In this document: positions 25,030 through 34,189 of the stretch, in pieces | Layout: each line of letters begins with the position of its first letter | Numbering within the stretch: position 1 is the first letter of the stretch | Source: an uncultured cyanobacterium | GTDB taxonomy: Bacteria; Cyanobacteriota; Cyanobacteriia; PCC-6307; Cyanobiaceae | Assembly (NCBI GenBank): GCA_903823115.1 | Contig: CAIJRN010000009.1 | Location: 18,753 to 82,752, forward strand | Direction: 5' to 3' | DNA length: 64,000 nucleotides | The notes under the pieces: model-generated | Seen by the model: the letters and a program-made list of their open reading frames with translations, nothing else | The model's database searches: none | What the model was told of the DNA's origin: nothing | Made by a program: the position numbers and the translations under genes

Positions 25030-27048
25030 TCAGGCCTGCTGGCCAAAGGTATAGCTGGCGGCCGGCAGCAGTCGCCAGTCGCCACTGCCATCGAGTTCGA
25101 GCACGGTGTCGTGATAGTCCCTGAGGGTGGGGCGGTGACCGACGCTGACGAAGGCCATCTCCCGCTGCACCAGCAGCTCATAGAGCCGCTTCTCCGTGTT
25201 GACATCGAGGGCGCTGGTGGCCTCATCGAGCACCACGAAGCGGGGAGAGTTCAACAGCAGCCGGGCAAAAGCCAGGCGTTGCTGTTCCCCCAGCGAGAGC
25301 AGACGGGGCCAGTCCTGCTTGATGTCGAGATCGGGATAGCGATGCACCAGATCCGGCAGCCTTGCCTCCTCGAGCACGTGGCGCAGCTGCGCGTCGCTGA
25401 AGCGTTCGGGGCTCTGCGGATAGCAGAGTTGCTCCCGCAGGCTGCCGAGCAGCATGTAGGGCTTCTGGGGAATGAACATCAGCTCGCCGACGGGCGGCCG
25501 ATGCACCCGGCCGGCCGCGGCAGGCCAGAGGCCACTGACCAGGCGCAGGAAGGAGGTCTTGCCGCAGCCGGAGGGGCCAACCACCAGCAGCCGCTGGCTT
25601 GGGGCCACCTGCAGACTGAGGTCGTGGATCAGTCGACGGCTGCTGCGGGGCGGCACCAGATCCACGTGGCTCACCAGGATCGAATCCGCCGACTCGGCAG
25701 GGATGCCGGATTCCCCCTCCAGGGCAGGCTGGCCCTGTTCTAAGGCCGACTGGGCGGCCACGTCACCGCTGATGGCCTCCACCTTGCCCTGGAAGCCCTC
25801 GAGACGGCTGATCGAGGCCGAGAAAGCCGCCAGGCGATCGATGTTATTGACGATGTAACTGACCGAGAACAGCACCTGGGAGAAGGCGATGCTGGCCTGG
25901 CCGAACACACCGAAATCCACCTGCTTGGCGAAATAGATGGGCGCAATCACCAGCCAGGGCAGGAAGCGGGAAAAATAATCGTAGGAGCGCTGAATCACAT
26001 TGATCAGGGCTTCCCAGATGATGAGTTTGTTGTAGTTCTGAATCACACCTCCCAGGCGCCTTGATCCCTCCTTCTGCTCCTGCTGCTCGCCGCGGTAGAA
26101 GGCGATCGATTCAGCGTTGTCGCGAATGTGGACGAGGCCGTAGCGGAAATCCGCCTCCAGCTTCAGTTGCTGGTAGTTGAGGTTGACGAGCTTACGGCTG
26201 GCAAAGACAATCAGAGCGGTGCCGACCACTGAATAGGCCAACAGCCAGAGGGCCAATGTTTCATTGATGCTCCACAAGACAATAATGAAACTGAAAAAGG
26301 TGAGAAGTGCTGAAATTATTTCTACCGTCACACTCAGGCTTGTAGCCGTGAAGCTCGCTGCATCCTGGGAGATTCGTTGGTCAGGATTGTCAATTTCTTC
26401 GACGCTCTCATCGTTCGGATTGAGGACGTAATAGGCTCGATTTGTGAGATATCGGCCTAACATTCTCTCGCTCAGCCACTCGCGCCACATCAGCCCCAGC
26501 TTGGGAATCAAGTAGCTCTGCAGGGCCCGGATCGGCAGGGCCAGGACCAGGCAGAAGGCGTAGATCGCCACGATCTTCCAGAACTCCTCGGCCTTGTAGG
26601 CCACCAGAGCGTTCTCGATGTTGCGGGCGACGTAGCTGATGCCGACATTGATGCCGTTGATCACCAGGATCAGCAGCGTGATCACCCCCAGCAGCAACCA
26701 GGGCAGCCAGCGCCCCTGGCGCAATTTTGCGCGCAAGGCACCGAAGCAAAGCAGACCGGCGCCGAACAGCACCATCACCACCTTGCCCCAGGGCCCTGCC
26801 CAGATCGACGCCACCTGCTCGGGAACCCCCGGCAGGAACCGGGCCTGCAACTCCGGAATCCAGGCGCCGCTGGCCGCCACCGCCGCCGTCAACAGCAGCA
26901 GGGTGAAGCCCACCACGACTGCGATCAGGGCCACCACCAGCAGCAGGAACTGGCCGGAGCTGGCGCCGTTGTCCAGCGGCAGGAAGTAGGGCTGGGCCAG
27001 ACGCTGCAGCTTGCCCAGCTGGTCGCGGAGAGCCTTGAAGGGGATCAT
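25030..27048 (-). CDS. SbmA/YddA-type ABC transporter, fused permease and ATPase
   Basis: A 672-residue half transporter in which the membrane domain resembles the SbmA/BacA and ABCD-type (ABC_membrane_2) group: about six hydrophobic segments, with NPDQRISQDA and IAFYRGEQQE conserved. The ATPase follows with Walker A GPSGCGKT near 491, signature LSLGEQQRLAFARLL near 580 and DEATSALD near 608. Relatives transport antibiotics, vitamin B12 or fatty acyl-CoA; the substrate here is unknown. A non-canonical LSLGE replaces LSGGQ, which is typical of this subfamily. The gene is followed closely by an Hlip gene. Confidence 0.9.
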   Translation of the reverse strand: MIPFKALRDQLGKLQRLAQPYFLPLDNGASSGQFLLLVVALIAVVVGFTLLLLTAAVAASGAWIPELQARFLPGVPEQVASIWAGPWGKVVMVLFGAGLLCFGALRAKLRQGRWLPWLLLGVITLLILVINGINVGISYVARNIENALVAYKAEEFWKIVAIYAFCLVLALPIRALQSYLIPKLGLMWREWLSERMLGRYLTNRAYYVLNPNDESVEEIDNPDQRISQDAASFTATSLSVTVEIISALLTFFSFIIVLWSINETLALWLLAYSVVGTALIVFASRKLVNLNYQQLKLEADFRYGLVHIRDNAESIAFYRGEQQEQKEGSRRLGGVIQNYNKLIIWEALINVIQRSYDYFSRFLPWLVIAPIYFAKQVDFGVFGQASIAFSQVLFSVSYIVNNIDRLAAFSASISRLEGFQGKVEAISGDVAAQSALEQGQPALEGESGIPAESADSILVSHVDLVPPRSSRRLIHDLSLQVAPSQRLLVVGPSGCGKTSFLRLVSGLWPAAAGRVHRPPVGELMFIPQKPYMLLGSLREQLCYPQSPERFSDAQLRHVLEEARLPDLVHRYPDLDIKQDWPRLLSLGEQQRLAFARLLLNSPRFVVLDEATSALDVNTEKRLYELLVQREMAFVSVGHRPTLRDYHDTVLELDGSGDWRLLPAASYTFGQQA

Positions 27049-27246
27049 GGGGCCTGGCAGATCAAGGCATTGTCGCCGCTCGACCTGCCAGGTCGCGGTA
27101 GCGAGCGGCCGAATCGCGGCTGCGATCCAGGCAGCCGCTTCACCCCAGCGGTGCTGACCAACCGTTCAAAAGCGTGAACCTCAACCAGGTGAGGCCAGCA
27201 AAGGCTTGGTGATCGGCCCTTGTTCCAGCTGCAGGTCGCTGGTCGC

Positions 27247-27588
27247 TCAACCGGGTGGCCAGGCCAGGGCCCGTCCGCCGATGACGTGCAAATGCAGATG
27301 AAACACCGTCTGCCCCGCCTCGGCACCGCTGTTGATCACGGTGCGCCAGCTGCTGAGTCCCTCCTGCTTGGCCACCTTGGCGGCCACCAGCAGCAGATGG
27401 CCGAGCAGCGCCTGGTGCTCCGGCGTGGCTTCCGAGAGCTGGGCGATCGGGTCGCGCGGGATCACCAGCACATGCACCGGCGCCTGGGGCGTCACATCGC
27501 GGAACGCCAGACAGAGTTCATCGCTGTAGACCGCGTCACAGGGAATCTCGCCCCGCAGGATGCGGCCGAAGATCGTGTCGCTGGACAT
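27247..27588 (-). CDS. HIT family protein (HinT-like)
   Basis: A 113-residue histidine-triad protein that hydrolyses nucleoside phosphoramidates or related adenylated compounds. SDTIFGRILRGEIPCDAVYSDE is the usual N-terminus, INSGAEAGQTVFHLHLHVIGG contains the His-Leu-His-Leu-His triad near 98-102, and the protein ends with WPPG. The ATG at 27588 gives the normal family start, so the longer frame is ignored. It is oriented away from comM with a gap of about 70 bp. Confidence 0.93.
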   Translation of the reverse strand: MSSDTIFGRILRGEIPCDAVYSDELCLAFRDVTPQAPVHVLVIPRDPIAQLSEATPEHQALLGHLLLVAAKVAKQEGLSSWRTVINSGAEAGQTVFHLHLHVIGGRALAWPPG

Positions 27589-27661
27589 GGCCTGACGTGC
27601 GCCCTTGGGGCGGCCGATGGGACAGGGGGTGGCACTGGTGTTGCAGTGATCCCGAATTCCG

Positions 27662-29242
27662 ATGTTGGCACGCTGCAGTGGAGCGGCCCTGAGCGGGTTG
27701 GAAGCGGTCGAGGTTGCCGTGGAGGTGGACATCGCCCCGGGACTGCCCGGTCTGCAACTGGTGGGTCTGCCCGATGCGGCGGTGCAGGAGGCACGCGAAC
27801 GGGTGCGGGCCGCCATCCGCAACAGTGGCCTCAAGGTGCCGCTCACCCGGGTGGTGGTGAGCCTGGCCCCGGCGGATCTGCGCAAGGCGGGGCCGAGCTT
27901 CGATCTGCCGATCGCTCTGGGGCTGCTGGTGGCCAGTGGCCAGCTGGCGCCGGAGCAGCTCCAGGGCATCTGGAGCGCGGCGGAACTGGGCCTCGATGGG
28001 CGTCTGCGGCCGATCCGCGGCGTGCTGGCCGTGGCGATGGCGGCCCGTGCCGCCTCAGCGACGGGGCTGGTGGTGCCGGCGGCCAATGCCGCCGAGGCGG
28101 CCCTGGTCGAGGGGCTGCCGGTCTGGGGCGCCGGGGATCTGGCTGAGGTGCTCACCGTGCTGCGGAATCGCGCCGAAATCCCCCGGGCCCGTGCCGCCAT
28201 CGCCCCACCCCCCTGTGTCAGCGGACCCGACCTGGTGGATGTGCGCGGCCAACCCCATGGTCGCCGGGCTCTGGAGATCGCTGCAGCCGGTGGCCATCAC
28301 CTGCTGCTGGTGGGTTCGGCGGGCAGTGGCAAGACGATGCTCGCCCGCCGCCTGCCGGGGCTGTTACCCCCCCTGGAGGCGGCAGAGGCGCTGGAGCTCA
28401 CACGGCTGCACTCGGTGGCGGGCCTGTTGCTGGATGGGGGCAGCCTGATCAGCCAGCGCCCCTTCCGCAGTCCCCACCACAGCTGCTCGGGGGCCGCCCT
28501 GATCGGGGGGGGCACGATTCCGATGCCTGGGGAAGTGAGCCTGGCTCACCACGGGGTGCTGTTCCTCGATGAACTGGCGGAATTCCGTCGCGACGTGCTC
28601 GATCAGCTGCGCCAGCCACTGGAGGAGGGCGATGTGCTGATCAGTCGCACCCGGCAACGTTGCCGTTTTCCTTGCCGCATCACCCTCGTGGCTGCGACCA
28701 ACCCCTGTCCCTGCGGGCGCTATGGCGAGGCCGATGGCAGTTGCGATTGTGGCGAAAGCCAGCGCCGCCGCTACTGGAGCCGGCTCTCAGGGCCCCTGCT
28801 GGACCGGCTCGATCTCCAGGTGGTGATGCGCCGGCCTCCGGCCAGGGAGTTGGCCCAGGGAATCGTCTGCGGCGATCCCCTGGCGGGCTCGCCATCCAGT
28901 CAGCAGCCGGAAACCAGTGCGGTGGTGGCCGGCCGGGTCCGACAGGCCCGGGCTCGTATGGCCGCGCGCAATCCCGGCGGCGGCTGCAACGCCCAGATCG
29001 CCGCCGAGGCCCTGCCCCGGGTGCTGGCTGTGGATGCGCCGGGCCGCCGGCTCTGGGAGAGAGCCATGGAGCAGCGCCGGCTCTCGGCCCGCGGCGGCAT
29101 GCGGCTGCTGCGGGTGGCCCGCACGATCGCCGACCTGGCCGCACAGACCAGTGTGGGAACGGCAGCCATCGCCGAAGCTCTCACCTTCCGCAGTTTTGAT
29201 CTGGTGGCCTCCGAACCGGGCATTCCGATGCCGCCGGACTGA
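27662..29242 (+). CDS. comM: ComM/YifB-type AAA+ ATPase (Mg-chelatase-like)
   Basis: ComM is an AAA+ helicase that promotes branch migration during natural transformation. The 526-residue protein has the N-terminal Lon-protease-like fold (about 1-170, with LPGLQLVGLPDAAVQEARERV). Walker A GSAGSGKT is at about 217-224, and Walker B LFLDELAEF at about 300-308. The zinc-binding segment NPCPCGRYGEADGSCDCGE carries four cysteines. A C-terminal lid helix follows. The family is widespread in bacteria, including strains not shown to be transformable. Nothing unusual was seen in length. Confidence 0.95.
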   Translation: MLARCSGAALSGLEAVEVAVEVDIAPGLPGLQLVGLPDAAVQEARERVRAAIRNSGLKVPLTRVVVSLAPADLRKAGPSFDLPIALGLLVASGQLAPEQLQGIWSAAELGLDGRLRPIRGVLAVAMAARAASATGLVVPAANAAEAALVEGLPVWGAGDLAEVLTVLRNRAEIPRARAAIAPPPCVSGPDLVDVRGQPHGRRALEIAAAGGHHLLLVGSAGSGKTMLARRLPGLLPPLEAAEALELTRLHSVAGLLLDGGSLISQRPFRSPHHSCSGAALIGGGTIPMPGEVSLAHHGVLFLDELAEFRRDVLDQLRQPLEEGDVLISRTRQRCRFPCRITLVAATNPCPCGRYGEADGSCDCGESQRRRYWSRLSGPLLDRLDLQVVMRRPPARELAQGIVCGDPLAGSPSSQQPETSAVVAGRVRQARARMAARNPGGGCNAQIAAEALPRVLAVDAPGRRLWERAMEQRRLSARGGMRLLRVARTIADLAAQTSVGTAAIAEALTFRSFDLVASEPGIPMPPD

Positions 29243-29713
29243 ATCCAGGGACTGATGACAGAGTCCCTCCCATCCAGGTGTCTGGTGCACAGCGGAGTCA
29301 CGGGGCCAAAAAGTCAGTCGCCATGGCACTGAGCCCCTTGTTGAGAAGCCTCTGGTTCATCTCTCTGGGGACCTCTCGGCCTCTGGCGCAGAGTGAGAAT
29401 GGAGCGGTCAGCCGACGCTGGTGATCCCAGGCTTTCCAGCGTCTTCTGAGCGGCAAGGTCCAGAGAGCGACCAGCAGCCAGGCGAGGGCGATCCAGTGCT
29501 CAGAGGCTGATCAGTGCGAGGTTGCAGATCCGCTCCTGCTGACGAGCCCAATCGATGGCACAGCAGCAGGTCTTGACCAGTGGGCAAGCCTGTTGACCCT
29601 TCGCTGCTGGTTCAGCTCCAGTGCACCGTGATCAGGACCGATGCCTGGAGAGCCATGGATGTCAGTGCGGGGCCTTGCGCCCGAACAGGCATCCAGGAAA
29701 TCCAACGGACGAC
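29243..29713. other. Intergenic region between comM and the rpsU terminator
   Basis: About 470 bp (592 bp to the rpsU stop) without an open frame of coding character on either strand and without a tRNA-like fold. I see nothing else in it. Confidence 0.5.
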
Positions 29714-29751
29714 CAAAAAAACGACCTTCAGGGGCTGGCAGACCCTGAAGG
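29714..29751 (-). terminator. Rho-independent terminator of rpsU
   Basis: On the minus strand, CCTTCAGGG and CCCTGAAGG form a 9-bp perfect stem with a 9-base loop, followed within a few bases by a run of seven T. It lies about 85 bp past the rpsU stop. Confidence 0.85.
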
Positions 29752-29834
29752 CCAGAAAAAGGCAGGTAGAGCTTGGCGGAACGGGTGATCTGGAATCCCC
29801 TGAGACAGCCGGTTCAGCGCAGGCTGAAGGCCGA

Positions 29835-30005
29835 TCAGCGGCGGCGACGACGCTGCTGGGCTTTGCGCTTGTACTTCTCGGTGGGGGTTTCGTGGTGCCG
29901 CAGTCGCTTCAGATCCGCAAAGATCCCGGCTTTGGACACCTGGCGCTTGAAGCGACGCAGAGCGGATTCGATCCCTTCGTTTTCGCCGACGGTGACCTGG
30001 GTCAT
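29835..30005 (-). CDS. rpsU: 30S ribosomal protein S21
   Basis: A 56-residue basic protein read from the sequence. It starts [20 protein letters not shown], contains the [10 protein letters not shown] segment, and ends in QQRRRRR. S21 binds the 30S platform near the mRNA 3' rRNA region. It lies 59 bp downstream of a DUF3747-like gene on the same strand and has its own strong terminator. Confidence 0.95.
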   Translation of the reverse strand: MTQVTVGENEGIESALRRFKRQVSKAGIFADLKRLRHHETPTEKYKRKAQQRRRRR

Positions 30006-30064
30006 GAAAAGCTGCTGAAGCGTGTCAAGTTCGGCAATCTAGCAAGTCCCCCGCCCGACCTTGT

Positions 30065-30853
30065 TCAGATCTTCGGGGGAGGCGCCGGCAGCAGGCCGGC
30101 CTTCGTCGGTGCCGCCTGCCGTGGTGTCGAGGCCGGGGTGCTGGCACCGGTAACGGGCTTCGGTGCCGTCTTGGGATCGGGGCGAACCCCTGGGGCTGCA
30201 GGCAGGGGCGTCGGCAGGATCTGGCCTGCTCCTGCGCCGGTGACCGGGGTGCCCTCTGCAGGCCAGGTCTCACTGAACAGGTAGACATGGCCGAGATTGC
30301 GGCCGCGGAACTGGCGCCGCATCAGTCGCCAGCCAGGCTCGAAATCGAGCTTGTGAAAGCCGCTGGCTGCCCCGCCTGCCCGGGCCACCACCATTTCGGG
30401 GCCAGCCCCAGGCTTGGTTGGCAGAGCGATCAGCAGGGTGTCGCCAGCCTCACTGCGCACCAGCAGCCGATAGCTGCCGGCCAGGTCGCTGGGTCCTACA
30501 CGCACGGAATAGCCGTTGGCATCGATATACCGACTGCAGATGCCAGTGAAATCAAAGGTGGCCAGCAAGGGATTGACGGCCGCTGGCTTGCCTGCCCCAA
30601 TGGCGAAACAGGGTTGGCGATTGTTGACCTGTTCGTAGATGTTCAGCTGATAGCGGCCGCTGCTGCCAACGGGTGAGGCCACCAGCACGAACCGCTGCGG
30701 ATCGAGATCAGCCGCCGCGAACATCGACTGGGCCGTGGCGGCCTGGGGCACGAGAACTGCGCTGGCAGCCACGGCGCTGGCAGCCAAGCCCATGGCGCTC
30801 AGGGCGAGGGCGCCCCTGCGGCGAAGCAACACGGGGATCAGGGAAGAAATCAC
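30065..30853 (-). CDS. Exported DUF3747-like protein
   Basis: A 262-residue protein with a signal peptide (hydrophobic residues about 14-35, cleavage near AATAQS). The core runs from about 42 to 205 with segments FVLVASPVGSSGRYQLNIYEQ, PCFAIGAG, FDFTGICSRYIDANGYSVR and FEPGWRLMRRQFRGRNLGHVYLF. It resembles the DUF3747 family found in cyanobacteria and is presumably periplasmic or secreted. The last 55 residues are Pro/Ala-rich and disordered. The function is unknown. It is followed by rpsU. Confidence 0.75.
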   Translation of the reverse strand: MISSLIPVLLRRRGALALSAMGLAASAVAASAVLVPQAATAQSMFAAADLDPQRFVLVASPVGSSGRYQLNIYEQVNNRQPCFAIGAGKPAAVNPLLATFDFTGICSRYIDANGYSVRVGPSDLAGSYRLLVRSEAGDTLLIALPTKPGAGPEMVVARAGGAASGFHKLDFEPGWRLMRRQFRGRNLGHVYLFSETWPAEGTPVTGAGAGQILPTPLPAAPGVRPDPKTAPKPVTGASTPASTPRQAAPTKAGLLPAPPPKI

Positions 30854-30986
30854 GTCGCTCTTGTGGGTCAGGGGGCGGGTTGGCCGGCTGAATCGTATGC
30901 AGGCCAGCGGCCGAACACCAGCACTCAGAGCCCGATCTCAGACCGGCCGCTGGCCCAGCCCCAGCCCCGGCGCCAGGCCAGCCAAT

Positions 30987-31190
30987 TCAGGATGGAGAGG
31001 GCCTGCTGATGCGGATGGCCACCAGCAGGGTGAGCAGGGTTCCCGGCAGGCTGGCCGCCAGGATCCAGCGGGTGGTCTGCACCCCCAGATCCGGATCGCC
31101 GTAGGCCAACTCAAAGATGGAGCCGGTGGCGGCGATGCCCAGAAGGCAGGCCAGGGCCAGGAACAGCCCGGCCAAGGGTTTCATCGGCAT
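30987..31190 (-). CDS. Small two-span membrane protein
   Basis: A 67-residue protein with two hydrophobic helices (about 5-27 and 42-61) joined by a short acidic loop. I do not recognise the family. It starts 8 bp after the stop of def on the same strand, which supports co-transcription with def and a real gene. Confidence 0.6.
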   Translation of the reverse strand: MPMKPLAGLFLALACLLGIAATGSIFELAYGDPDLGVQTTRWILAASLPGTLLTLLVAIRISRPSPS

Positions 31191-31197
31191 CGAAATG

Positions 31198-31830
31198 TCA
31201 GCGGATGGACTGGACGTGATGGCGCTCGAAACCCTGCTGTTGCAGCCCTTCGTTGAGACTCAGCTCATCGGTGACGCGATCGACGAACAGCACCCCGTTG
31301 AGATGGTCCAGCTCGTGCTGGATGCAGCGAGCCAGCAGGCCATCGGCCTTGATGCGTCGGGGCCGGCCGTACTCATCGCGGAAGCTCACCTCGACGGTGG
31401 AGGGCCTCACCACATCGAGATAAACGCCGGGGATGCTCAGGCAACCCTCTTCGTAGGTGTTGAGCGAGGCGCCGGCGGTGGCGATCTCCGGGTTGATCAG
31501 CACGATCGGCGGATTGGCGGCTTCCTCGAAATCGAGATCGATCACCAGCAACTGCTTCTGCACCCCCACCTGGGGTGCGGCCAGGCCGATGCCCCGGGCC
31601 GTGTACATGCAGCGCAGCATGTCGCGGGCCAGGTCGCGGATGGACTCATCCACTTTGCTGATCCTCCGGGCTGGATGGCGCAGCTCTCGATCACCCAGCT
31701 GATGGATCGCCAGGGGGGGCTCCTCCAGAGGCTGCTTCGGAACCATGAGGCTGCGGAAGCTCTGATCGGCCTTTCGCGCCAATTGGGCGAAGCTACGCGC
31801 CAAGGGATCACCTGAATCGTTGGGGACCAT
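31198..31830 (-). CDS. def: Peptide deformylase
   Basis: Def removes the formyl group from the initiator Met of nascent proteins. All three motifs are present in this 210-residue protein: GIGLAAPQVG at 80-89, EGCLS at 128-132 and QHELDH at 171-176. These supply the metal ligands C130, H172 and H176 and the catalytic E173. The N-terminal 35 residues are an extension beyond the short bacterial forms, as in other cyanobacteria and in plastids. ATG at 31830 was chosen because the frame upstream is not coding-like. Confidence 0.96.
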   Translation of the reverse strand: MVPNDSGDPLARSFAQLARKADQSFRSLMVPKQPLEEPPLAIHQLGDRELRHPARRISKVDESIRDLARDMLRCMYTARGIGLAAPQVGVQKQLLVIDLDFEEAANPPIVLINPEIATAGASLNTYEEGCLSIPGVYLDVVRPSTVEVSFRDEYGRPRRIKADGLLARCIQHELDHLNGVLFVDRVTDELSLNEGLQQQGFERHHVQSIR

Positions 31831-32143
31831 TGTAGGAGTCGCCGCTGGGAGAAGGGGTTTGGGAGGTCCTGCTGAACGGGAGAACGGGCAGGGCGACGAG
31901 CACTCCGCCCATGGGCCAGCCAGTCGGCCTGCCGATCGGCCGCAGGCGCATGCTGCTGGCTCCCTCGACGCCGGGATCGCAAGCCGGGCCGATGAGCTCC
32001 GGTTCAGCAGGCCCAAGGCGCGGATCCCTGATCAGCCCAACCCTCGCAGCGCAAGTCAGAACGCCATCTCGATCCCCAACCCGCCCCACGATCCCCGCCT
32101 GCCCGAGGGCAAGGTCCACTCCGGTCGGCCGGGGGGCCATCCT
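31831..32143. other. Divergent intergenic region
   Basis: About 313 bp between def (leftward) and the S9 peptidase (rightward). It should hold both promoters; no convincing boxes were found by eye. If the peptidase used an earlier start, it would take part of this stretch. Confidence 0.45.
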
Positions 32144-34189
32144 TTGGCGGCGGCTCTGGTGGTGGCGGCCAGTCCGGTGCTCCGCGAACCGCGGCTGGAC
32201 GGCGGACGCCTGTTCTGGCTGGAACAACGCCCAAGCGAACAGGGCCGCACCACCTTGATGATGCAGGTCGGCGGCGATCCGCCCCAGGAGCTCACCTGCG
32301 GCCGCAACCTGCGCAGTCGGGTGCACGACTACGGCGGCGGCTGTTTTGCGGTGGCCGGACCGACCGTGGTGTTCATCGATGACGGCGATCGTGGGCTCTG
32401 GCGGCTGAACCTGGCCGCGGCTGGCGCGGATACCGCCGCCGGCGTGGAGGCCTCCCTAGCCAAAGCGCAGCCGCTGATTCCGCCGGCCGATCCCCTGCGC
32501 CCGCGGACCTTCGCCGATGGGCTGATCGATCAGCAACGCAGCCGCTGGATCGGTGTGATGGAACAGGACGGCCGCGATCACCTGGTCGGTGTGCCCCTGA
32601 CCGGCGGCGAGCCTCGGGTGCTCCACGCTCCCGCCGACTTCATCGGCTATGCGGTGCTCAGTCCCTCCGGCAGCCACCTGGCCTGGGTGGAGTGGCAGCA
32701 GCCGTCCATGCCCTGGGAGCGCAGCCAGCTCTGGCTGGGGCGCTTTGACCTGAACGGCCAATTGGTTGACATCCGTTGCCTGGCGGGATCGGACGCCTCC
32801 CCTGCCGGGGCCCCAGCTGCCGGGGCTTCAGCAGCCGGCTCGACCTCGATCTTTCAGCCCCTCTGGGCAGGCCCGGACCTGGTGGTGGCGAATGACCGCA
32901 GCGGCTGGTGGAACCTGGAGCGGCTCGCCCAGGCCGAAACCCTGGCCGCCGGCGCCGAACTTCATTGGCAGAGCCTGCTGCCGATGGCGGCGGAGTTCGC
33001 CATGCCCCAGTGGGTCTACGGCATGCGCACCACCGCCTGGGATGGCCAGCAGCTGCTGGCGGCGGCCTGCAGCAATGGCAGCTGGGAACTGGGACGGCTG
33101 CTGCCAAGCGCCACCGGGGAGCTGCCGCTGTGCTGGCAGCCCCTGGAGCTTCCCTTCAATGACCTGGCGTTCCTCGATGCTGAGGCGGGCCGCCTGGTGG
33201 CCGTGGCCGCCGCCCCCGACTGCGGCTCGGGTCTGCTGGACCTCAGCATCAGCAGCGGTCTCTGGCAACACCGGCCGGCCGCCGCCGCTGCCCTCGAGCC
33301 GGCCGCCATCAGCTCACCGCAGGATCTCTGGTTCGCAGGCCACGGTGGCCTGCCCACCCAGGCCTGGTACTACCCGCCGGCTGGTGGGTCCCACCCGGAT
33401 GCCCCGCTGCTGGTGAAGGGACACAGTGGCCCCACCGCCATGGCACGCACCGGATTGAGCCTGTCCATCCAGTTCTGGACCAGCCGGGGCTGGGGGGTGG
33501 TGGACGTCAACTACGGCGGCTCCACCGGTTTCGGACGGGCCTACCGCGAGCGGCTCCAGGGCCAGTGGGGCGTGGTTGATGTGGCCGATTGCCTTGCCGC
33601 CGCCCGCACCCTGGTGGCTGCGGGCCAGGCCAGCGCCCAGCGGATCGCCATGGAGGGCGGCAGTGCCGCCGGCTTCACGGTGCTGGCGGCGCTCTGCCAC
33701 GACGACACGATCCGGGCCGGGGCCTGCCGCTATCCGGTCACCGATCTGGCAGCCCTGGCCGGCGGCGACCATCGCTTTGAGGCGCGCTATTTCGATGGCC
33801 TGATCGGTCCCTGGCCGGCAGCGAAGGCGATCTACGACGCCCGCTCGCCGCTGCACCATGCCGAGCGCATTCACCGCCCGGTGATTCTTTTCCATGGCCT
33901 CGACGATCGAGTGGTGCCGCCGGAGCAGAGCGAACGGCTGGCCCTGGCCCTGGGCGAGCGGGATGTGCCGGTGCAGCTGCACCTGTTCCCCAGCGAGGGC
34001 CATGGCTTCCGCAGTGGTGCCGTGCAACAACAGGTGCTTGAAGCGACCGAAGCCTTTTTCCGTCGCCACTTCCAGCTCGACCACGTCCAAGTCGACATCG
34101 GCCAGCTCGACACCGGCGAGAACGAGCAGGTCCAGCCCGACGGGTCTCAGCCTGAGGGATCCCGGCCGGACGGGCGCTCAGGATGTTGA
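32144..34189 (+). CDS. S9-family prolyl-oligopeptidase-like serine peptidase
   Basis: An enzyme of the S9 (acylaminoacyl-/dipeptidyl-peptidase-like) family, about 681 residues. An N-terminal propeller-like half (about 1-390, with LREPRLDGGRLFWLEQR and YGGGCFAVAG) is followed by an alpha/beta-hydrolase domain. The triad is visible: Ser near 507 (MEGGSAAGFT), Asp near 587-588 (GLDDRVVP) and His near 620 (EGHGF). The N-terminal frame has no ATG, so a TTG at 32144 is used; a nearby GTG is another candidate. The stop overlaps the following symporter start by 7 bp, so the two are probably co-translated. Confidence 0.87.
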   Translation: MAAALVVAASPVLREPRLDGGRLFWLEQRPSEQGRTTLMMQVGGDPPQELTCGRNLRSRVHDYGGGCFAVAGPTVVFIDDGDRGLWRLNLAAAGADTAAGVEASLAKAQPLIPPADPLRPRTFADGLIDQQRSRWIGVMEQDGRDHLVGVPLTGGEPRVLHAPADFIGYAVLSPSGSHLAWVEWQQPSMPWERSQLWLGRFDLNGQLVDIRCLAGSDASPAGAPAAGASAAGSTSIFQPLWAGPDLVVANDRSGWWNLERLAQAETLAAGAELHWQSLLPMAAEFAMPQWVYGMRTTAWDGQQLLAAACSNGSWELGRLLPSATGELPLCWQPLELPFNDLAFLDAEAGRLVAVAAAPDCGSGLLDLSISSGLWQHRPAAAAALEPAAISSPQDLWFAGHGGLPTQAWYYPPAGGSHPDAPLLVKGHSGPTAMARTGLSLSIQFWTSRGWGVVDVNYGGSTGFGRAYRERLQGQWGVVDVADCLAAARTLVAAGQASAQRIAMEGGSAAGFTVLAALCHDDTIRAGACRYPVTDLAALAGGDHRFEARYFDGLIGPWPAAKAIYDARSPLHHAERIHRPVILFHGLDDRVVPPEQSERLALALGERDVPVQLHLFPSEGHGFRSGAVQQQVLEATEAFFRRHFQLDHVQVDIGQLDTGENEQVQPDGSQPEGSRPDGRSGC